From Fusibacter paucivorans (lineage in GTDB: Bacteria; Bacillota; Clostridia; Peptostreptococcales; Acidaminobacteraceae), in NCBI RefSeq assembly GCF_018390735.1, contig NZ_JAHBCL010000029.1, forward strand, positions 1 through 57,865: DNA of 57,865 bases, in the 5' to 3' direction. The notes under the pieces are model-generated. The model was not told the origin of the DNA, did no database searches, and saw only the letters and a program-made list of their open reading frames with translations. Below are positions 15,283-24,120 of this stretch, piece by piece; position 1 is the first letter of the stretch, and each line of letters begins with the position of its first letter. The translations under genes and the position numbers were made by a program.

Positions 15283-16710
15283 CTATACGCGCAGCGTTAC
15301 CTTTTGATTTAATGCATCGGCATGCTTTTCACGAACCGGTGCAACAAAATGTTCAATAAAATAGTCCACTTGTTCAGGGCATCTGCCAATATAGGTTACT
15401 GGTGTCATGAGCTCTGATAGATCATCTTTTGTCAGATTGAATATGGGATCATCGACAATGCGATCAATAAGGTCGTTTTCCAAGCCCTCTACTTTAACTT
15501 TTGCACCAGCATCCATTGAGTGTACACGAATAGCTTCATGAAGTGCCTGACGATCGCCGCCCTTTTTGACTGCTTCCATAATGATATTCTCTGTCATCAT
15601 AAACGGCAATTCTGCCATAATATGACGTTCAATCATTTTTTCATAAACTACCATGCCCGTTGTCACATTATTGGCGATATCTAAGCATGCATCAATAGCC
15701 AAAAACCCTTCAGGAATGGCAAGTCGTTTATTCGCACTGTCATCCAGCGTTCGTTCAAACCATTGCGTTGAAGCAACTAATTGTGGACTGCTGCTCAATG
15801 AGATGACATATTTGGCAAGTGATGATATACGTTCACTGCGCATTGGATTACGCTTATAAGCCATTGCCGATGATCCAATTTGACTCTTTTCAAAAGGCTC
15901 TTCAATTTCCTTTAAATTTTGAAGCAACCGCAAATCATTCGTCATTTTATGGAGCGATGCAGCGACTCCGGCTAATACACCGAGCGCTTTTGCATCGATT
16001 TTCCGCGTATAAGTCTGACCGGTAACTGGAAACGACGCCTCAAATCCCATCTTTGACGCCACCATTTGATCGAGTGTTTCAACCTTATGGTGATCGCCGT
16101 CAAAGAGGTTTAAATAAGAAGCCTGGGTACCTGTTGTGCCCTTGGTACCTCTGAGCTTAAGTTGTGATATTAAAATAGAAACATCTTCATAATCCAACAG
16201 CAATTCCTGTATCCAAAGGGTTGCACGCTTACCGACAGTAGTCAATTGAGCTGCTTGAAAATGTGTAAATCCAAGTGTAGGCAGTGCTTTATACGTATCA
16301 GCAAAATGCGCAAGCTTATCAATTAATATCGCGATCTTCTTCTGAATAACATAAAGCGCTTCTCTCATGACGATGATATCCGTATTATCCCCTACAAAGG
16401 CGCTGGTTGCACCAAGATGAATAATTGGCATCGCCTTTGGGCACTGTTCACCAAAAGTATGAACGTGAGCCATAACATCGTGGCGAAGCTTTGCTTCAAA
16501 TTCAGCGGCTCTTTTAAAATCAATCTTGTCGACATTCGCCTTCATCTCTTCAATTTGTTCATCAGTAATATTTAAACCCAGCGCTTGTTCGGACTCTGCT
16601 AAAGCAATCCATAATTGACGCCAGGTTGAAAATTTTTTCTGGGGTGAAAAAATATGCAGCATTTCTTGACTAGCATAACGCTCAATAAGCGGGTTTTGGT
16701 AATTATCCAT
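15283..16710 (-). CDS. purB: Adenylosuccinate lyase
   Basis: A 475-residue fumarase/aspartase-superfamily lyase that releases fumarate from SAICAR and from adenylosuccinate in purine synthesis. The signature loop GSSAMAYKRNPMRSE carries the catalytic serine. The N-terminal region has RHDVMAHVHTF and the general-acid region LGATSAFVGDNTDI. ATG 16710 follows GGAGG by eight bases; the frame's upstream ATG at 16725 overlaps that ribosome site. It is a single-gene unit with its own promoter (TATAAT at 16740-16735), apart from any pur operon. Confidence 0.95.
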   Translation of the reverse strand: MDNYQNPLIERYASQEMLHIFSPQKKFSTWRQLWIALAESEQALGLNITDEQIEEMKANVDKIDFKRAAEFEAKLRHDVMAHVHTFGEQCPKAMPIIHLGATSAFVGDNTDIIVMREALYVIQKKIAILIDKLAHFADTYKALPTLGFTHFQAAQLTTVGKRATLWIQELLLDYEDVSILISQLKLRGTKGTTGTQASYLNLFDGDHHKVETLDQMVASKMGFEASFPVTGQTYTRKIDAKALGVLAGVAASLHKMTNDLRLLQNLKEIEEPFEKSQIGSSAMAYKRNPMRSERISSLAKYVISLSSSPQLVASTQWFERTLDDSANKRLAIPEGFLAIDACLDIANNVTTGMVVYEKMIERHIMAELPFMMTENIIMEAVKKGGDRQALHEAIRVHSMDAGAKVKVEGLENDLIDRIVDDPIFNLTKDDLSELMTPVTYIGRCPEQVDYFIEHFVAPVREKHADALNQKVTLRV

Positions 16711-16729
16711 GATATATTCCTCCATATTA

Positions 16730-16745
16730 TTCGTATTATAACGAA
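16730..16745 (-). promoter_or_regulatory. purB -10 box inside an inverted repeat
   Basis: TTCG (16730-16733) and CGAA (16742-16745) form a dyad around eight bases that contain TATAAT (16740-16735) on the minus strand. The right half reads AACGAACATTT, resembling half of the Firmicutes PurR box (CCGAAC). It directly precedes the purB ribosome site. A repressor bound here would occlude the promoter. Confidence 0.45.
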
Positions 16746-16903
16746 CATTTATTTCATTAATTAAAGATAATATAGCGCCAAAACTATTATAATATATATT
16801 GTTTTTAAGTTCAACAATGTTAACCTATTCAGTCATAAAAAAAGACAGTAAACGTTTCGACTAACTTGCGTTCCAACTAACTTGATGGTAATCGATTCGT
16901 ACA

Positions 16904-16936
16904 ATGCGTTATAAATGCGTTATAAATGCGTTATAA
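16904..16936. repeat. Three tandem copies of an 11-bp unit
   Basis: ATGCGTTATAA is repeated three times without interruption (16904-16914, 16915-16925, 16926-16936) and is followed by a partial ATTCGAA. It lies in the gene-free spacer between spoVS and purB. Apart from this repeat, a terminator and the purB promoter, the spacer 16711-17159 shows nothing. Confidence 0.75.
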
Positions 16937-16965
16937 ATTCGAACAATGCATCGTAATAATTTGAT

Positions 16966-17000
16966 ACAAAAAAATAAAGGGGCTGATTATGCCAGCCCTC
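16966..17000 (-). terminator. Terminator downstream of spoVS
   Basis: On the minus strand GGGCTG (16998-16993) pairs with CAGCCC (16984-16979 region) and is followed by CTTTATTTTTTTG. It is a compact stem with a good T tail about 160 bases after spoVS. Confidence 0.8.
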
Positions 17001-17159
17001 TACTTGGTATCACGTTTTAACGATTATATCACAAATCTCATTCATTTAAACTTAGAGAAAAAATCATTCAGATGTTAATCACTGTCATCCAATTGTTAAT
17101 CATTATCTCTAAAATTCTAATCATTATCTTTTAGCCATGGATTACAGTCTATTAGATTA

Positions 17160-17420
17160 TTATCTTGGTTGAATGATTAGCTTAATCGCAGTCCGTTCTT
17201 CGCCATCAATGATAATATCGGCAAAAGCCGGTACACAGACTAAATCAATGCCCGACGGTGAAACAAAGCCTCTTGCTATTGCAATTGCCTTAATCGCCTG
17301 GTTAATTGCACCTGCCCCTACTGCTTGAATCTCTGCACTGCCATGTTCGCGAATGACGCCGGCAAGTGCTCCAGCAACGGAATTTGGATTAGATTTTGAC
17401 GAAACTTTTAATACTTCCAT
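17160..17420 (-). CDS. spoVS: Stage V sporulation protein S
   Basis: An 86-residue Alba-like protein, full length for the family. The sequence begins MEVLKVSSKSNPNSVAGALAG and continues with an AVGAGAINQAIKAIAIARG helix and a PAFADI loop, all strongly conserved. In Bacillus it affects septation and spore-coat stages. GGAGGC precedes ATG 17420. It follows rny, the usual neighbour in Firmicutes, but a terminator after rny separates the two. Its presence supports a spore-forming or spore-derived lineage, although SpoVS also occurs in some non-sporulating relatives. Confidence 0.95.
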   Translation of the reverse strand: MEVLKVSSKSNPNSVAGALAGVIREHGSAEIQAVGAGAINQAIKAIAIARGFVSPSGIDLVCVPAFADIIIDGEERTAIKLIIQPR

Positions 17421-17700
17421 CTCTACATGCCTCCTTCATTATCTCTTACTGTTCCTTTTACCATAAGTTCTATTGCAGTTCTTCCCCTTGCCACTTTTCT
17501 ATCCAGAAGCAGGTGTCTTACGAATTGCCGCATGACGGATCAGCTGCATTTTAGTATTATTATGATGTCCTCTCCTTCACACACCAATGTAGATTATGTA
17601 ACATAGATACCCTAGGTTTTTTTTTATAAACATTAATCATAAAAGGCTCTATTGCATCTTTAAATAGCGTGAAAATAAACCGCCAAGCTCCCGAGAGCGC

Positions 17701-17734
17701 AAACGATACCTTTTAATGGTAGCAGCATCGTTTT
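17701..17734. repeat. Hairpin in the rny-spoVS spacer
   Basis: AAACGATACC (17701-17710) folds onto GGT (17718-17720) and ATCGTTTT (17727-17734) with an internal bulge. No clear T run follows. The remaining spacer 17421-17812 holds only the rny terminator and the spoVS 5' region. Confidence 0.3.
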
Positions 17735-17750
17735 AAAAACTTTCCGTAAA

Positions 17751-17784
17751 ATTAAAAAGAAGAATCCATTTCTGAATTCTTCTT
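17751..17784 (-). terminator. Terminator after rny
   Basis: On the minus strand AAGAAGAATTC (17783-17773) pairs with GATTCTTCTT and is followed by TTTAATTTT. It begins about 30 bases after the rny stop codon. Confidence 0.85.
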
Positions 17785-17812
17785 GCATCCATGATTGTTT
17801 TATTCTATAACA

Positions 17813-19360
17813 TTATTTAGCATAATCTGTAACTCTGGATTCTCGGATGATATGCACCTTGATTTGTCCAGGGTAATCGAGATCTGCTTCAATTTTCTTG
17901 CTTATTTCTCTTGCTAACAAGAACATACTATCATCATCAACTTTTTCAGGTAAGACAACAACCCTAACTTCTCTCCCTGCTTGAATCGCAAACGATTTCT
18001 CTACACCCTCATAGCCATTCGCAATACTTTCAAGTGCTTCCAACCTCTTAATATATGTGTCTAAGGTTTCGCGTCTTGCACCTGGTCTTGCTGCGGACAA
18101 CGCGTCTGCTGCAGTAACAAGAATTGCTTCAATACTTTCAGGTTCATAATCGCCGTGATGTGTGCTCATTGCATGAATAACGGTTTTTGACTCACGATAC
18201 TTTCTTAAAATTTGCATACCAAGTTCGATATGCGTCCCCTCGAGATCATGGTCAACGGCTTTGCCGATATCATGTAATAACCCCGCTCGTTTAGCCACTT
18301 TCACATCAGCACCCAATTCAGATGCCATCAACCCGGCCAAATGTGCCACTTCTATAGCATGTTTTAAAACATTTTGTCCATAACTCGTTCTGAATCTTAA
18401 TCGGCCCAAAAGCTTGATGAGTTCTGGATGTAAATTGTGAATACCAACATCAAAGGTTGCATTTTCGCCCTCTGTCTTAATGATCTGATCGACTTCTTTA
18501 CGAGATTTTTCAACCATTTCTTCAATACGAGCCGGATGAATTCTACCATCGATAATCAATTTTTCAAGTGCTAATCTTGCAATTTCTCTTCGAATTGGAT
18601 CAAATGAGGACAAAATAACTGCTTCTGGTGTATCATCAATGATGAGATCGACACCTGTTAATGTCTCGAGCGCTCTAATATTACGACCCTCTCGACCGAT
18701 AATACGACCTTTCATTTCATCATTTGGTAAATTAACCAGAGATACTGTACTTTCTGCTACGTAGTCAGCAGCGCACTTCTGAATTGCATAGGCTAATATA
18801 TCCTTTGCCTTCTTGTTCGCTTCTTCCTTCGCTTTGCTCTCAATGTCTTTAATGAGAACGACAGAATCATGTTTGACTTCTTTTTCAACGTCTGCCAATA
18901 ATTGAGCTTTCGCTTCGTCAACTGTTAGACCTGATATACGCTCTAATTCACTAACTTGCTTACCGTATAGTTCTTCAATTTCAGTTTGCTTATTTTCAAC
19001 AAGCTTAATCTTATGATTTAATTTGTCTTCCTTGGATTCCAAGTTTGCTGATTTTTTATCCAACAATTCTTCTTTTTGAAGATTTCTACGTTCCAGTTTT
19101 TGAATTTCTACGCGTCGATCCTTTGTTTCTTTATCAATCTCTTTGCGAATTTGCAATGCTTCTTCTTTCGCTTCGAGAATCTTTTCTTTTTTAACGGATT
19201 CCGCTGACTTACTTGCCTCAGCTATGATCTCCTTCGCTTTGAATTCAGCACTGAGAATTTCCTTCTCTGCTGTACTCTTACGGAAGACATACCCAATGCC
19301 AAAGCCAACCGCAGAAAAAGCAACGCCAATCGCTATCGCTATTATGACTGGTACGTTTAT
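17813..19360 (-). CDS. rny: Ribonuclease Y
   Basis: A membrane-anchored endoribonuclease that starts mRNA decay. Order: N-terminal membrane helix (residues about 3-24, ending FGIGYVFRK), a long charged coiled coil (about 30-185), a KH domain ([15 protein letters not shown]), an HD domain with [17 protein letters not shown], and the family C-terminus. Length is typical (515-518). The start is odd. The frame begins at GTG 19369, but that GTG is part of the ribosome site AAGGAGGTGA itself. Eight bases after this perfect Shine-Dalgarno is ATA 19360, which would give [13 protein letters not shown], a family-like N-terminus. I mark ATA 19360 as the likely start; no ATG is available nearby. Confidence 0.92.
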   Translation of the reverse strand: MNVPVIIAIAIGVAFSAVGFGIGYVFRKSTAEKEILSAEFKAKEIIAEASKSAESVKKEKILEAKEEALQIRKEIDKETKDRRVEIQKLERRNLQKEELLDKKSANLESKEDKLNHKIKLVENKQTEIEELYGKQVSELERISGLTVDEAKAQLLADVEKEVKHDSVVLIKDIESKAKEEANKKAKDILAYAIQKCAADYVAESTVSLVNLPNDEMKGRIIGREGRNIRALETLTGVDLIIDDTPEAVILSSFDPIRREIARLALEKLIIDGRIHPARIEEMVEKSRKEVDQIIKTEGENATFDVGIHNLHPELIKLLGRLRFRTSYGQNVLKHAIEVAHLAGLMASELGADVKVAKRAGLLHDIGKAVDHDLEGTHIELGMQILRKYRESKTVIHAMSTHHGDYEPESIEAILVTAADALSAARPGARRETLDTYIKRLEALESIANGYEGVEKSFAIQAGREVRVVVLPEKVDDDSMFLLAREISKKIEADLDYPGQIKVHIIRESRVTDYAK

Positions 19361-19387
19361 ATCGTTCACCTCCTTGCGTAAATGATA

Positions 19388-19406
19388 AGACCAGTAAAAC
19401 TGGTCT
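19388..19406. terminator. Hairpin between recA and rny
   Basis: AGACCAGT (19388-19395) pairs perfectly with ACTGGTCT (19399-19406) around three bases. On the minus strand it is followed by TATCATTT, so it would be a moderate terminator about 120 bases after recA and immediately before the rny ribosome site. Confidence 0.5.
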
Positions 19407-19529
19407 CTTATGAATAATACAAAGCATATATTATCGATACACTTATAGGATAATTTTATAATTTTTTTGAGTAACTGTCAAGATACGACACACACGATGA
19501 CGTCTATTTCACTGAGTTTCACGAATTTC

Positions 19530-20552
19530 TTATGCATTTTCCGTTTCTTGTTTTTGACCGTCGCCCGATAAACCGTAAAATGTTCTCACTGCTGCGTCGA
19601 TCTCTTTGCAGATATCTGGATTTTGTGAAAGGTATTCTTTTGCATTTTCACGTCCCTGTCCGATCTTATTACCTTCATAGCTGTACCACGATCCGGATTT
19701 TTTAACGATCTCTGCATTGGTTGCCGCATCTAGGATACTGCCGTTTTTTGAAATGCCTTCGCCATACATAATGTCAAATTCTGCTTGTTTAAACGGTGGC
19801 GCTACTTTATTTTTTACCACTTTCACGCGTGTTCTGTTGCCAATAATTTCAGCATCTTTCTTAATAGAATCAATTCTGCGAACATCTAAGCGGACAGAGG
19901 CATAAAATTTTAAGGCATTACCACCTGTCGTCGTTTCAGGATTACCAAACATAACACCGATTTTCATTCGAAGCTGGTTGATAAAGATAACTGTACACTG
20001 TGATTTATTAATAATCCCCGTTAGTTTTCGAAGCGCCTGTGACATCAGGCGAGCCTGAAGTCCCATGTGTGAGTCGCCCATTTCTCCAGAAATTTCTGCC
20101 TTTGGCACCAATGCTGCAACTGAGTCGACAACAACGATATCAATGGCACCACTTCGTACCAATGCATCGACAATTTCCAGCGCTTGTTCCCCGGTATCCG
20201 GCTGAGAGACAATCAGTTCATCAATATCAACGCCAATTTTTTTCGCATATGACGGATCCAGTGCGTGTTCAGCATCAATAAACGCTGCTACGCCGCCGCA
20301 CTTTTGCGCTTCTGCAATCATGTGAAGTGTTACCGTCGTCTTACCGGAAGATTCAGGACCGTAAATTTCGACAATACGGCCTTTGGGAATGCCGCCAACA
20401 CCTAGTGCAATATCTAAATCCAGTGAACCCGTCGGAATACTTTCAATGTTAATCTTTGCAGACTCATCCCCCAACTTCATAATAGAACCCTTACCAAATT
20501 GCTTTTCTATTTGTCCAAGAACACTGTCAAGTGCTTTTTGCTTATCACTCAT
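19530..20552 (-). CDS. recA: Recombinase RecA
   Basis: The 340-residue strand-exchange and SOS co-protease. It shows the Walker A loop GPESSGKTT, Walker B region [14 protein letters not shown]-binding L1 around [19 protein letters not shown], and L2 after [20 protein letters not shown]. The C-terminus is short and moderately acidic. ATG 20552 is preceded by a weak GGTG ribosome site. Upstream is a promoter overlapped by a LexA-type box (20590-20601), so expression is expected to be DNA-damage inducible. The neighbours cinA and rny are the usual ones. Confidence 0.97.
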   Translation of the reverse strand: MSDKQKALDSVLGQIEKQFGKGSIMKLGDESAKINIESIPTGSLDLDIALGVGGIPKGRIVEIYGPESSGKTTVTLHMIAEAQKCGGVAAFIDAEHALDPSYAKKIGVDIDELIVSQPDTGEQALEIVDALVRSGAIDIVVVDSVAALVPKAEISGEMGDSHMGLQARLMSQALRKLTGIINKSQCTVIFINQLRMKIGVMFGNPETTTGGNALKFYASVRLDVRRIDSIKKDAEIIGNRTRVKVVKNKVAPPFKQAEFDIMYGEGISKNGSILDAATNAEIVKKSGSWYSYEGNKIGQGRENAKEYLSQNPDICKEIDAAVRTFYGLSGDGQKQETENA

Positions 20553-20589
20553 CTCTTCACCGCCTCATTGTATTTGAACAGACGCATTA

Positions 20590-20636
20590 GAACGTTTGTT
20601 CTGTTTTATTATAACATAACTTGCATAGGATGCAAA
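20590..20636 (-). promoter_or_regulatory. recA promoter with LexA (SOS) box
   Basis: On the minus strand TTTGCA (20636-20631), 17 bases, then TATAAT (20613-20608). The dyad GAAC-GTTT-GTTC (20590-20601) sits at the expected transcription start and matches the Gram-positive LexA operator (GAAC-N4-GTTC). A further GAAC half-site occurs at about 20577. LexA bound here would block initiation. Confidence 0.85.
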
Positions 20637-20757
20637 GCAATTTCACAAATAATTGTTATATTTTTACATTTTATTTTTGGACCAACCGTCATTATGCCAC
20701 TGCCGTAAAAAATGCACCAAACCATGAATCATTCAAGTATGGAGCATCTTTAACAGC

Positions 20758-20792
20758 AAATGGTTTACATAATTATATTACGTAAACCATTT
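20758..20792. repeat. Perfect 11-bp inverted repeat between cinA and recA
   Basis: AAATGGTTTAC (20758-20768) and GTAAACCATTT (20782-20792) are perfectly complementary across 13 bases. No T run follows on either strand. It lies about 40 bases after the cinA stop and may stabilise the 3' end of the cinA message. Confidence 0.5.
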
Positions 20793-20830
20793 GTCAGAAA
20801 TGGAAATTTAATCCCTTCTAGTACCTCACT

Positions 20831-22072
20831 TTATGCTTCCTTCACAAGATCATAAATTAATTTTAACGTCGTGTTCATGGCACGTTGGCGGATCATACTG
20901 CGATTGCCTCTAAATCTATTTTCCAGTGTGTAAGTTTGCCCATTGTAACTAATACCAATATAGACAAGGCCGACTGGTTTTTCATCCGTGCCGCCATCCG
21001 GCCCTGCAATCCCCGTAATTGAAACACAGAGATCGGCATCGGTACGCTCTTTAAGCCCTTTGACCATTTCCAGGCACGTTTCATGACTAACGGCACCAAA
21101 GCGTTTTAATGTTTCTTCTGAGACTTTTAAGTCTTCTATTTTCGCTTCGTTGCTGTAGGTAACATAACCGCGGTTGACAACATTTGAGGCCCCCGGCACT
21201 TTTATCAACGCATCTGCAAGTTTACCGCCGGTACACGATTCTGCAAAGGCAATCGTTTGATTTAATGCACGCATGCGATTGACAATCACATCATTGATAT
21301 CTTCACCGCTTTCAGAAACGATGAATTCACCGATTCTCTCTTTGATGGTTTCAACCATATCGCGAACGGCTTTTTGAGCGTAGGTCTCATCTTTATTAAA
21401 GGAAGTAACACGTACCAGCACCTTGCCCTCACCCGCATAAGTTGCTATCGTCGGATCCGTTTGACGGTCTATGAGGTCTAATAATCGATCTTCAGTCGAA
21501 GATTCACCTAAGTCGTAAACACTTAGGTAGGCAGAGTGCATTTTCATTTGATTTCTTGTTAAAAGATCATTGATCATATGACGGTTAAAAATGTGCTTCA
21601 TTTCTCGCGGCGGCCCCGGCAGCACATAGACGATTTTATCGCGAGACGGCACCTCGACAATACACGCCGGTGCGGTTCCCTCGTCATTGTCTAAAATGAT
21701 CGCTCCTTTTGGAAAATAAGCTTGTCGAACATTACTGTCAGTCATCTTGCGATTATAGAGTTTGAAACGTTCCCGAATACGCTGCATACTGCGTTCATCA
21801 TAAATCATTTCGAGACCAAGCGCCTCGGCGACCACTTCTTTTGTTATATCATCCTGCGTCGGCCCAAGGCCGCCTGTGGTAAAAACGATATCGCACTCAT
21901 TCAATAGCTGATTTAAAAGCACCTTCATACGTTCGCGGTTATCACCTACGGTCATATGATAATAGACGCTAATGCCCATATGGTTTAATTGCTCACTTAA
22001 AAAAGTCGCATTTGTATTAACGGTTTGCCCCATGAGCAATTCTGTGCCGACGGCTAAAATGCCTGCAATCAT
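20831..22072 (-). CDS. cinA: CinA-like protein (nicotinamide-nucleotide amidase)
   Basis: A 413-residue two-domain protein. Residues 1-170 form the molybdopterin-binding-like domain (ILAVGTELLMGQTVNTN; TTGGLGPTQDDITKE). Residues about 255-413 form the CinA deamidase domain (FAESCTGGKLADALIKVPG; SITGIAGPDGGT). Family members recycle NMN or hydrolyse ADP-ribose and are associated with competence. AGGAGG precedes ATG 22072. It is followed by recA on the same strand, as in Bacillus and Streptococcus, but recA also has its own SOS promoter. Confidence 0.92.
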   Translation of the reverse strand: MIAGILAVGTELLMGQTVNTNATFLSEQLNHMGISVYYHMTVGDNRERMKVLLNQLLNECDIVFTTGGLGPTQDDITKEVVAEALGLEMIYDERSMQRIRERFKLYNRKMTDSNVRQAYFPKGAIILDNDEGTAPACIVEVPSRDKIVYVLPGPPREMKHIFNRHMINDLLTRNQMKMHSAYLSVYDLGESSTEDRLLDLIDRQTDPTIATYAGEGKVLVRVTSFNKDETYAQKAVRDMVETIKERIGEFIVSESGEDINDVIVNRMRALNQTIAFAESCTGGKLADALIKVPGASNVVNRGYVTYSNEAKIEDLKVSEETLKRFGAVSHETCLEMVKGLKERTDADLCVSITGIAGPDGGTDEKPVGLVYIGISYNGQTYTLENRFRGNRSMIRQRAMNTTLKLIYDLVKEA

Positions 22073-22184
22073 ATACTGCCTCCTAGTTTTTCAAAAAAAT
22101 ATCGTCAAATGGCGTATTGTTAAATGATGCAATTTCTTTAATATCATTAGAAATCATTTGACAAATCGGCGCTGTTGTCAAAAA

Positions 22185-22213
22185 CGGTTAACATAAATAT
22201 TTTATGTTAACCG
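22185..22213 (-). terminator. Terminator after pgsA
   Basis: CGGTTAACATAAA (22185-22197) pairs with TTTATGTTAACCG (22201-22213), a 13-pair stem. On the minus strand it is followed by TTTTTGAC. It starts seven bases after the pgsA stop and closes the ftsK-rimO-pgsA group. Confidence 0.9.
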
Positions 22214-22219
22214 CCGCGT

Positions 22220-22744
22220 TTACTTAAGGACTTGTTTGTTTTTAATAATGTAATCTGCTCCTGAAATAATCGTTAGCGCCGTTGCAATCCAAATAAATAT
22301 TTGATCCATCGGCAATCCAATCAATGAAAAAGGATAGTTGTTGAGGAGCATGATAATAATCATGATCATTTGAGAAATCGTCTTGCTTTTTCCCCACCAG
22401 CTAGCAGCAATTACAATGCCCTCTGATGCGGCAATCGCCCTAAAAATACTGACGATAAACTCCCTTGCAATGATAATCATAACGATCCACGAACTCAAAC
22501 TGCCGAGTTCGACAAATCCCAAAAGTGCCGACGTGACTAAAAGCTTATCCGCAAGCGGATCCATAAATTTCCCAAAATTCGTAATGAGGTTCATGCTGCG
22601 TGCCAAATACCCATCTAAAAAATCTGTAAAAGACGCAATGCAGAACAGCACGAGTGCAATGGTCAGCTGGGATTTCAGCAAAAAGTACATAAAGAATGGA
22701 ATCATGATAACGCGTAACAGCGTCAGTTTATTGGCAATGTTCAT
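22220..22744 (-). CDS. pgsA: CDP-diacylglycerol-glycerol-3-phosphate 3-phosphatidyltransferase
   Basis: A 174-residue membrane enzyme that makes phosphatidylglycerophosphate, the first committed step to phosphatidylglycerol and cardiolipin. The CDP-alcohol phosphotransferase signature is complete: DGYLARSMNLITNFGKFMDPLADK. About four to five membrane spans. Its start overlaps the end of rimO by 17 bases, indicating translational coupling. Confidence 0.93.
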   Translation of the reverse strand: MNIANKLTLLRVIMIPFFMYFLLKSQLTIALVLFCIASFTDFLDGYLARSMNLITNFGKFMDPLADKLLVTSALLGFVELGSLSSWIVMIIIAREFIVSIFRAIAASEGIVIAASWWGKSKTISQMIMIIIMLLNNYPFSLIGLPMDQIFIWIATALTIISGADYIIKNKQVLK

Positions 22745-24068
22745 CAGCGATCACTCCTATTAAATCGTATTCTAAGGCATCTGTGATATAGACCTTTACA
22801 AAACTGCCCATGGCAAGCGGCAATGTTGTATGAATATAGACGACGCCATCGATCTCAGGAGAATCATATGCACTTCTCCCTACTAATATCTTACCTTCTT
22901 CTGCAATTTCTTCAACCACAACTTCAAAAGTTTTACCTATTTTTGATAAACTTAACTGTTCAGATATGACCATCTGCTTCGCCATCAGCCTGTCTTTTCG
23001 ATCTTCTTTAACTGCCTCATCCACTTGATCCGGCAAACGATATGCAGCGGTGCCCTCCTCATTGGAATACGTAAACGCGCCAAGACGATCGAATTTTGTC
23101 GCGGAGACGAAGTCCAGCAGCGTCTTAAAGTCTTCCTCTGTTTCTCCTGGAAAACCGACGATAATCGTCGTACGAATCACAGCATTTTCATCTCGTCCTC
23201 TAATTTTTTCAATAAGCGTCATCAACGCTTCAAGCGATGTGCGGCGATTCATGCGCTTTAGTACCGCATTGCTGGCGTGTTGAATCGGTATATCAAAGTA
23301 ATTGACGACTTTTTCGTTCTTGAAGAAGCCCTCGAGTAATCGATCATCCAATATATCCGGATAGGAATACTGCACCCTTATCCATTTTAATGATTCAATT
23401 GCATTTAATTTTGTCAGCAGTTCATCAAGTTTCGATTCGCCGTATAAATCGACGCCGTAACGGCTCGTATCTTGTGCAATCAATATAATCTCACGTACAC
23501 CATAACTGACAAAATCTTCAACTTCACTGACGATATCTGCTATTTCGCGAGAACGGTATTTACCGCGAAGCTGCGGAATAATGCAATAGGTACATCGGTT
23601 GTCGCAACCTTCTGCAATTTTAATATAGGCATAGTGAGACGGAGAGGTCAGAATTCGGGGCAAGTTCTCAGGGATCGTCAAATCGACGCTTTCAATAAAC
23701 ACACGTTGATCCGTGCCGTCCTCAAGCGCTTTGACCACCTCTAAAATCTTGTAAAAGTTGCCCGTGCCAACAATTGCATCAACTGCCGGTATCTCAGAGA
23801 GCAATGCCTCGGGAAACCGCTGCGACAAACAACCGGTGACAATGAGTTTTTCACAGATGCCAGCGGTTTTTAAAGATGCAAATGCCAAGATCGTTTCCAC
23901 CGATTCATCTTGTGCATCGTGTATAAACGAGCAAGTATTCACAATGATGATCTCCGCCTCTTCCGGTGTCTCTGCCAAAAGATAAGCATCGTCTAAAATG
24001 CCCAGCATGGTTTCTGTGTCTACTTGATTCTTGGAACACCCCAGCGTCTCTATATAAATCTTTTTCAT
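22728..24068 (-). CDS. rimO: Ribosomal protein S12 methylthiotransferase
   Basis: A 446-residue radical SAM enzyme that adds a methylthio group to an aspartate of ribosomal protein S12. The N-terminal UPF0004 domain (LGCSKNQVDTE) holds three cluster cysteines. The radical SAM core has IAEGCDNRCTYCIIP, and a C-terminal TRAM domain follows (about residues 375-440). It lies between ftsK and pgsA, as in many Clostridia. The start ATG 24068 is 52 bases after ftsK. Confidence 0.95.
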   Translation of the reverse strand: MKKIYIETLGCSKNQVDTETMLGILDDAYLLAETPEEAEIIIVNTCSFIHDAQDESVETILAFASLKTAGICEKLIVTGCLSQRFPEALLSEIPAVDAIVGTGNFYKILEVVKALEDGTDQRVFIESVDLTIPENLPRILTSPSHYAYIKIAEGCDNRCTYCIIPQLRGKYRSREIADIVSEVEDFVSYGVREIILIAQDTSRYGVDLYGESKLDELLTKLNAIESLKWIRVQYSYPDILDDRLLEGFFKNEKVVNYFDIPIQHASNAVLKRMNRRTSLEALMTLIEKIRGRDENAVIRTTIIVGFPGETEEDFKTLLDFVSATKFDRLGAFTYSNEEGTAAYRLPDQVDEAVKEDRKDRLMAKQMVISEQLSLSKIGKTFEVVVEEIAEEGKILVGRSAYDSPEIDGVVYIHTTLPLAMGSFVKVYITDALEYDLIGVIADEHCQ

Positions 24069-24120
24069 TTATGCCTCTTTCTTTATTGATCATTTCATGC
24101 AAATAGGTCTGTTTCAACAC

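Noticed and set aside
17701-17734. Small RNA in the rny-spoVS spacer
   Set aside because: A hairpin alone, without promoter or terminator tail, is not enough.
20758-20792. cinA terminator
   Set aside because: The stem is perfect but no T run follows on either strand, so it is listed only as an inverted repeat.
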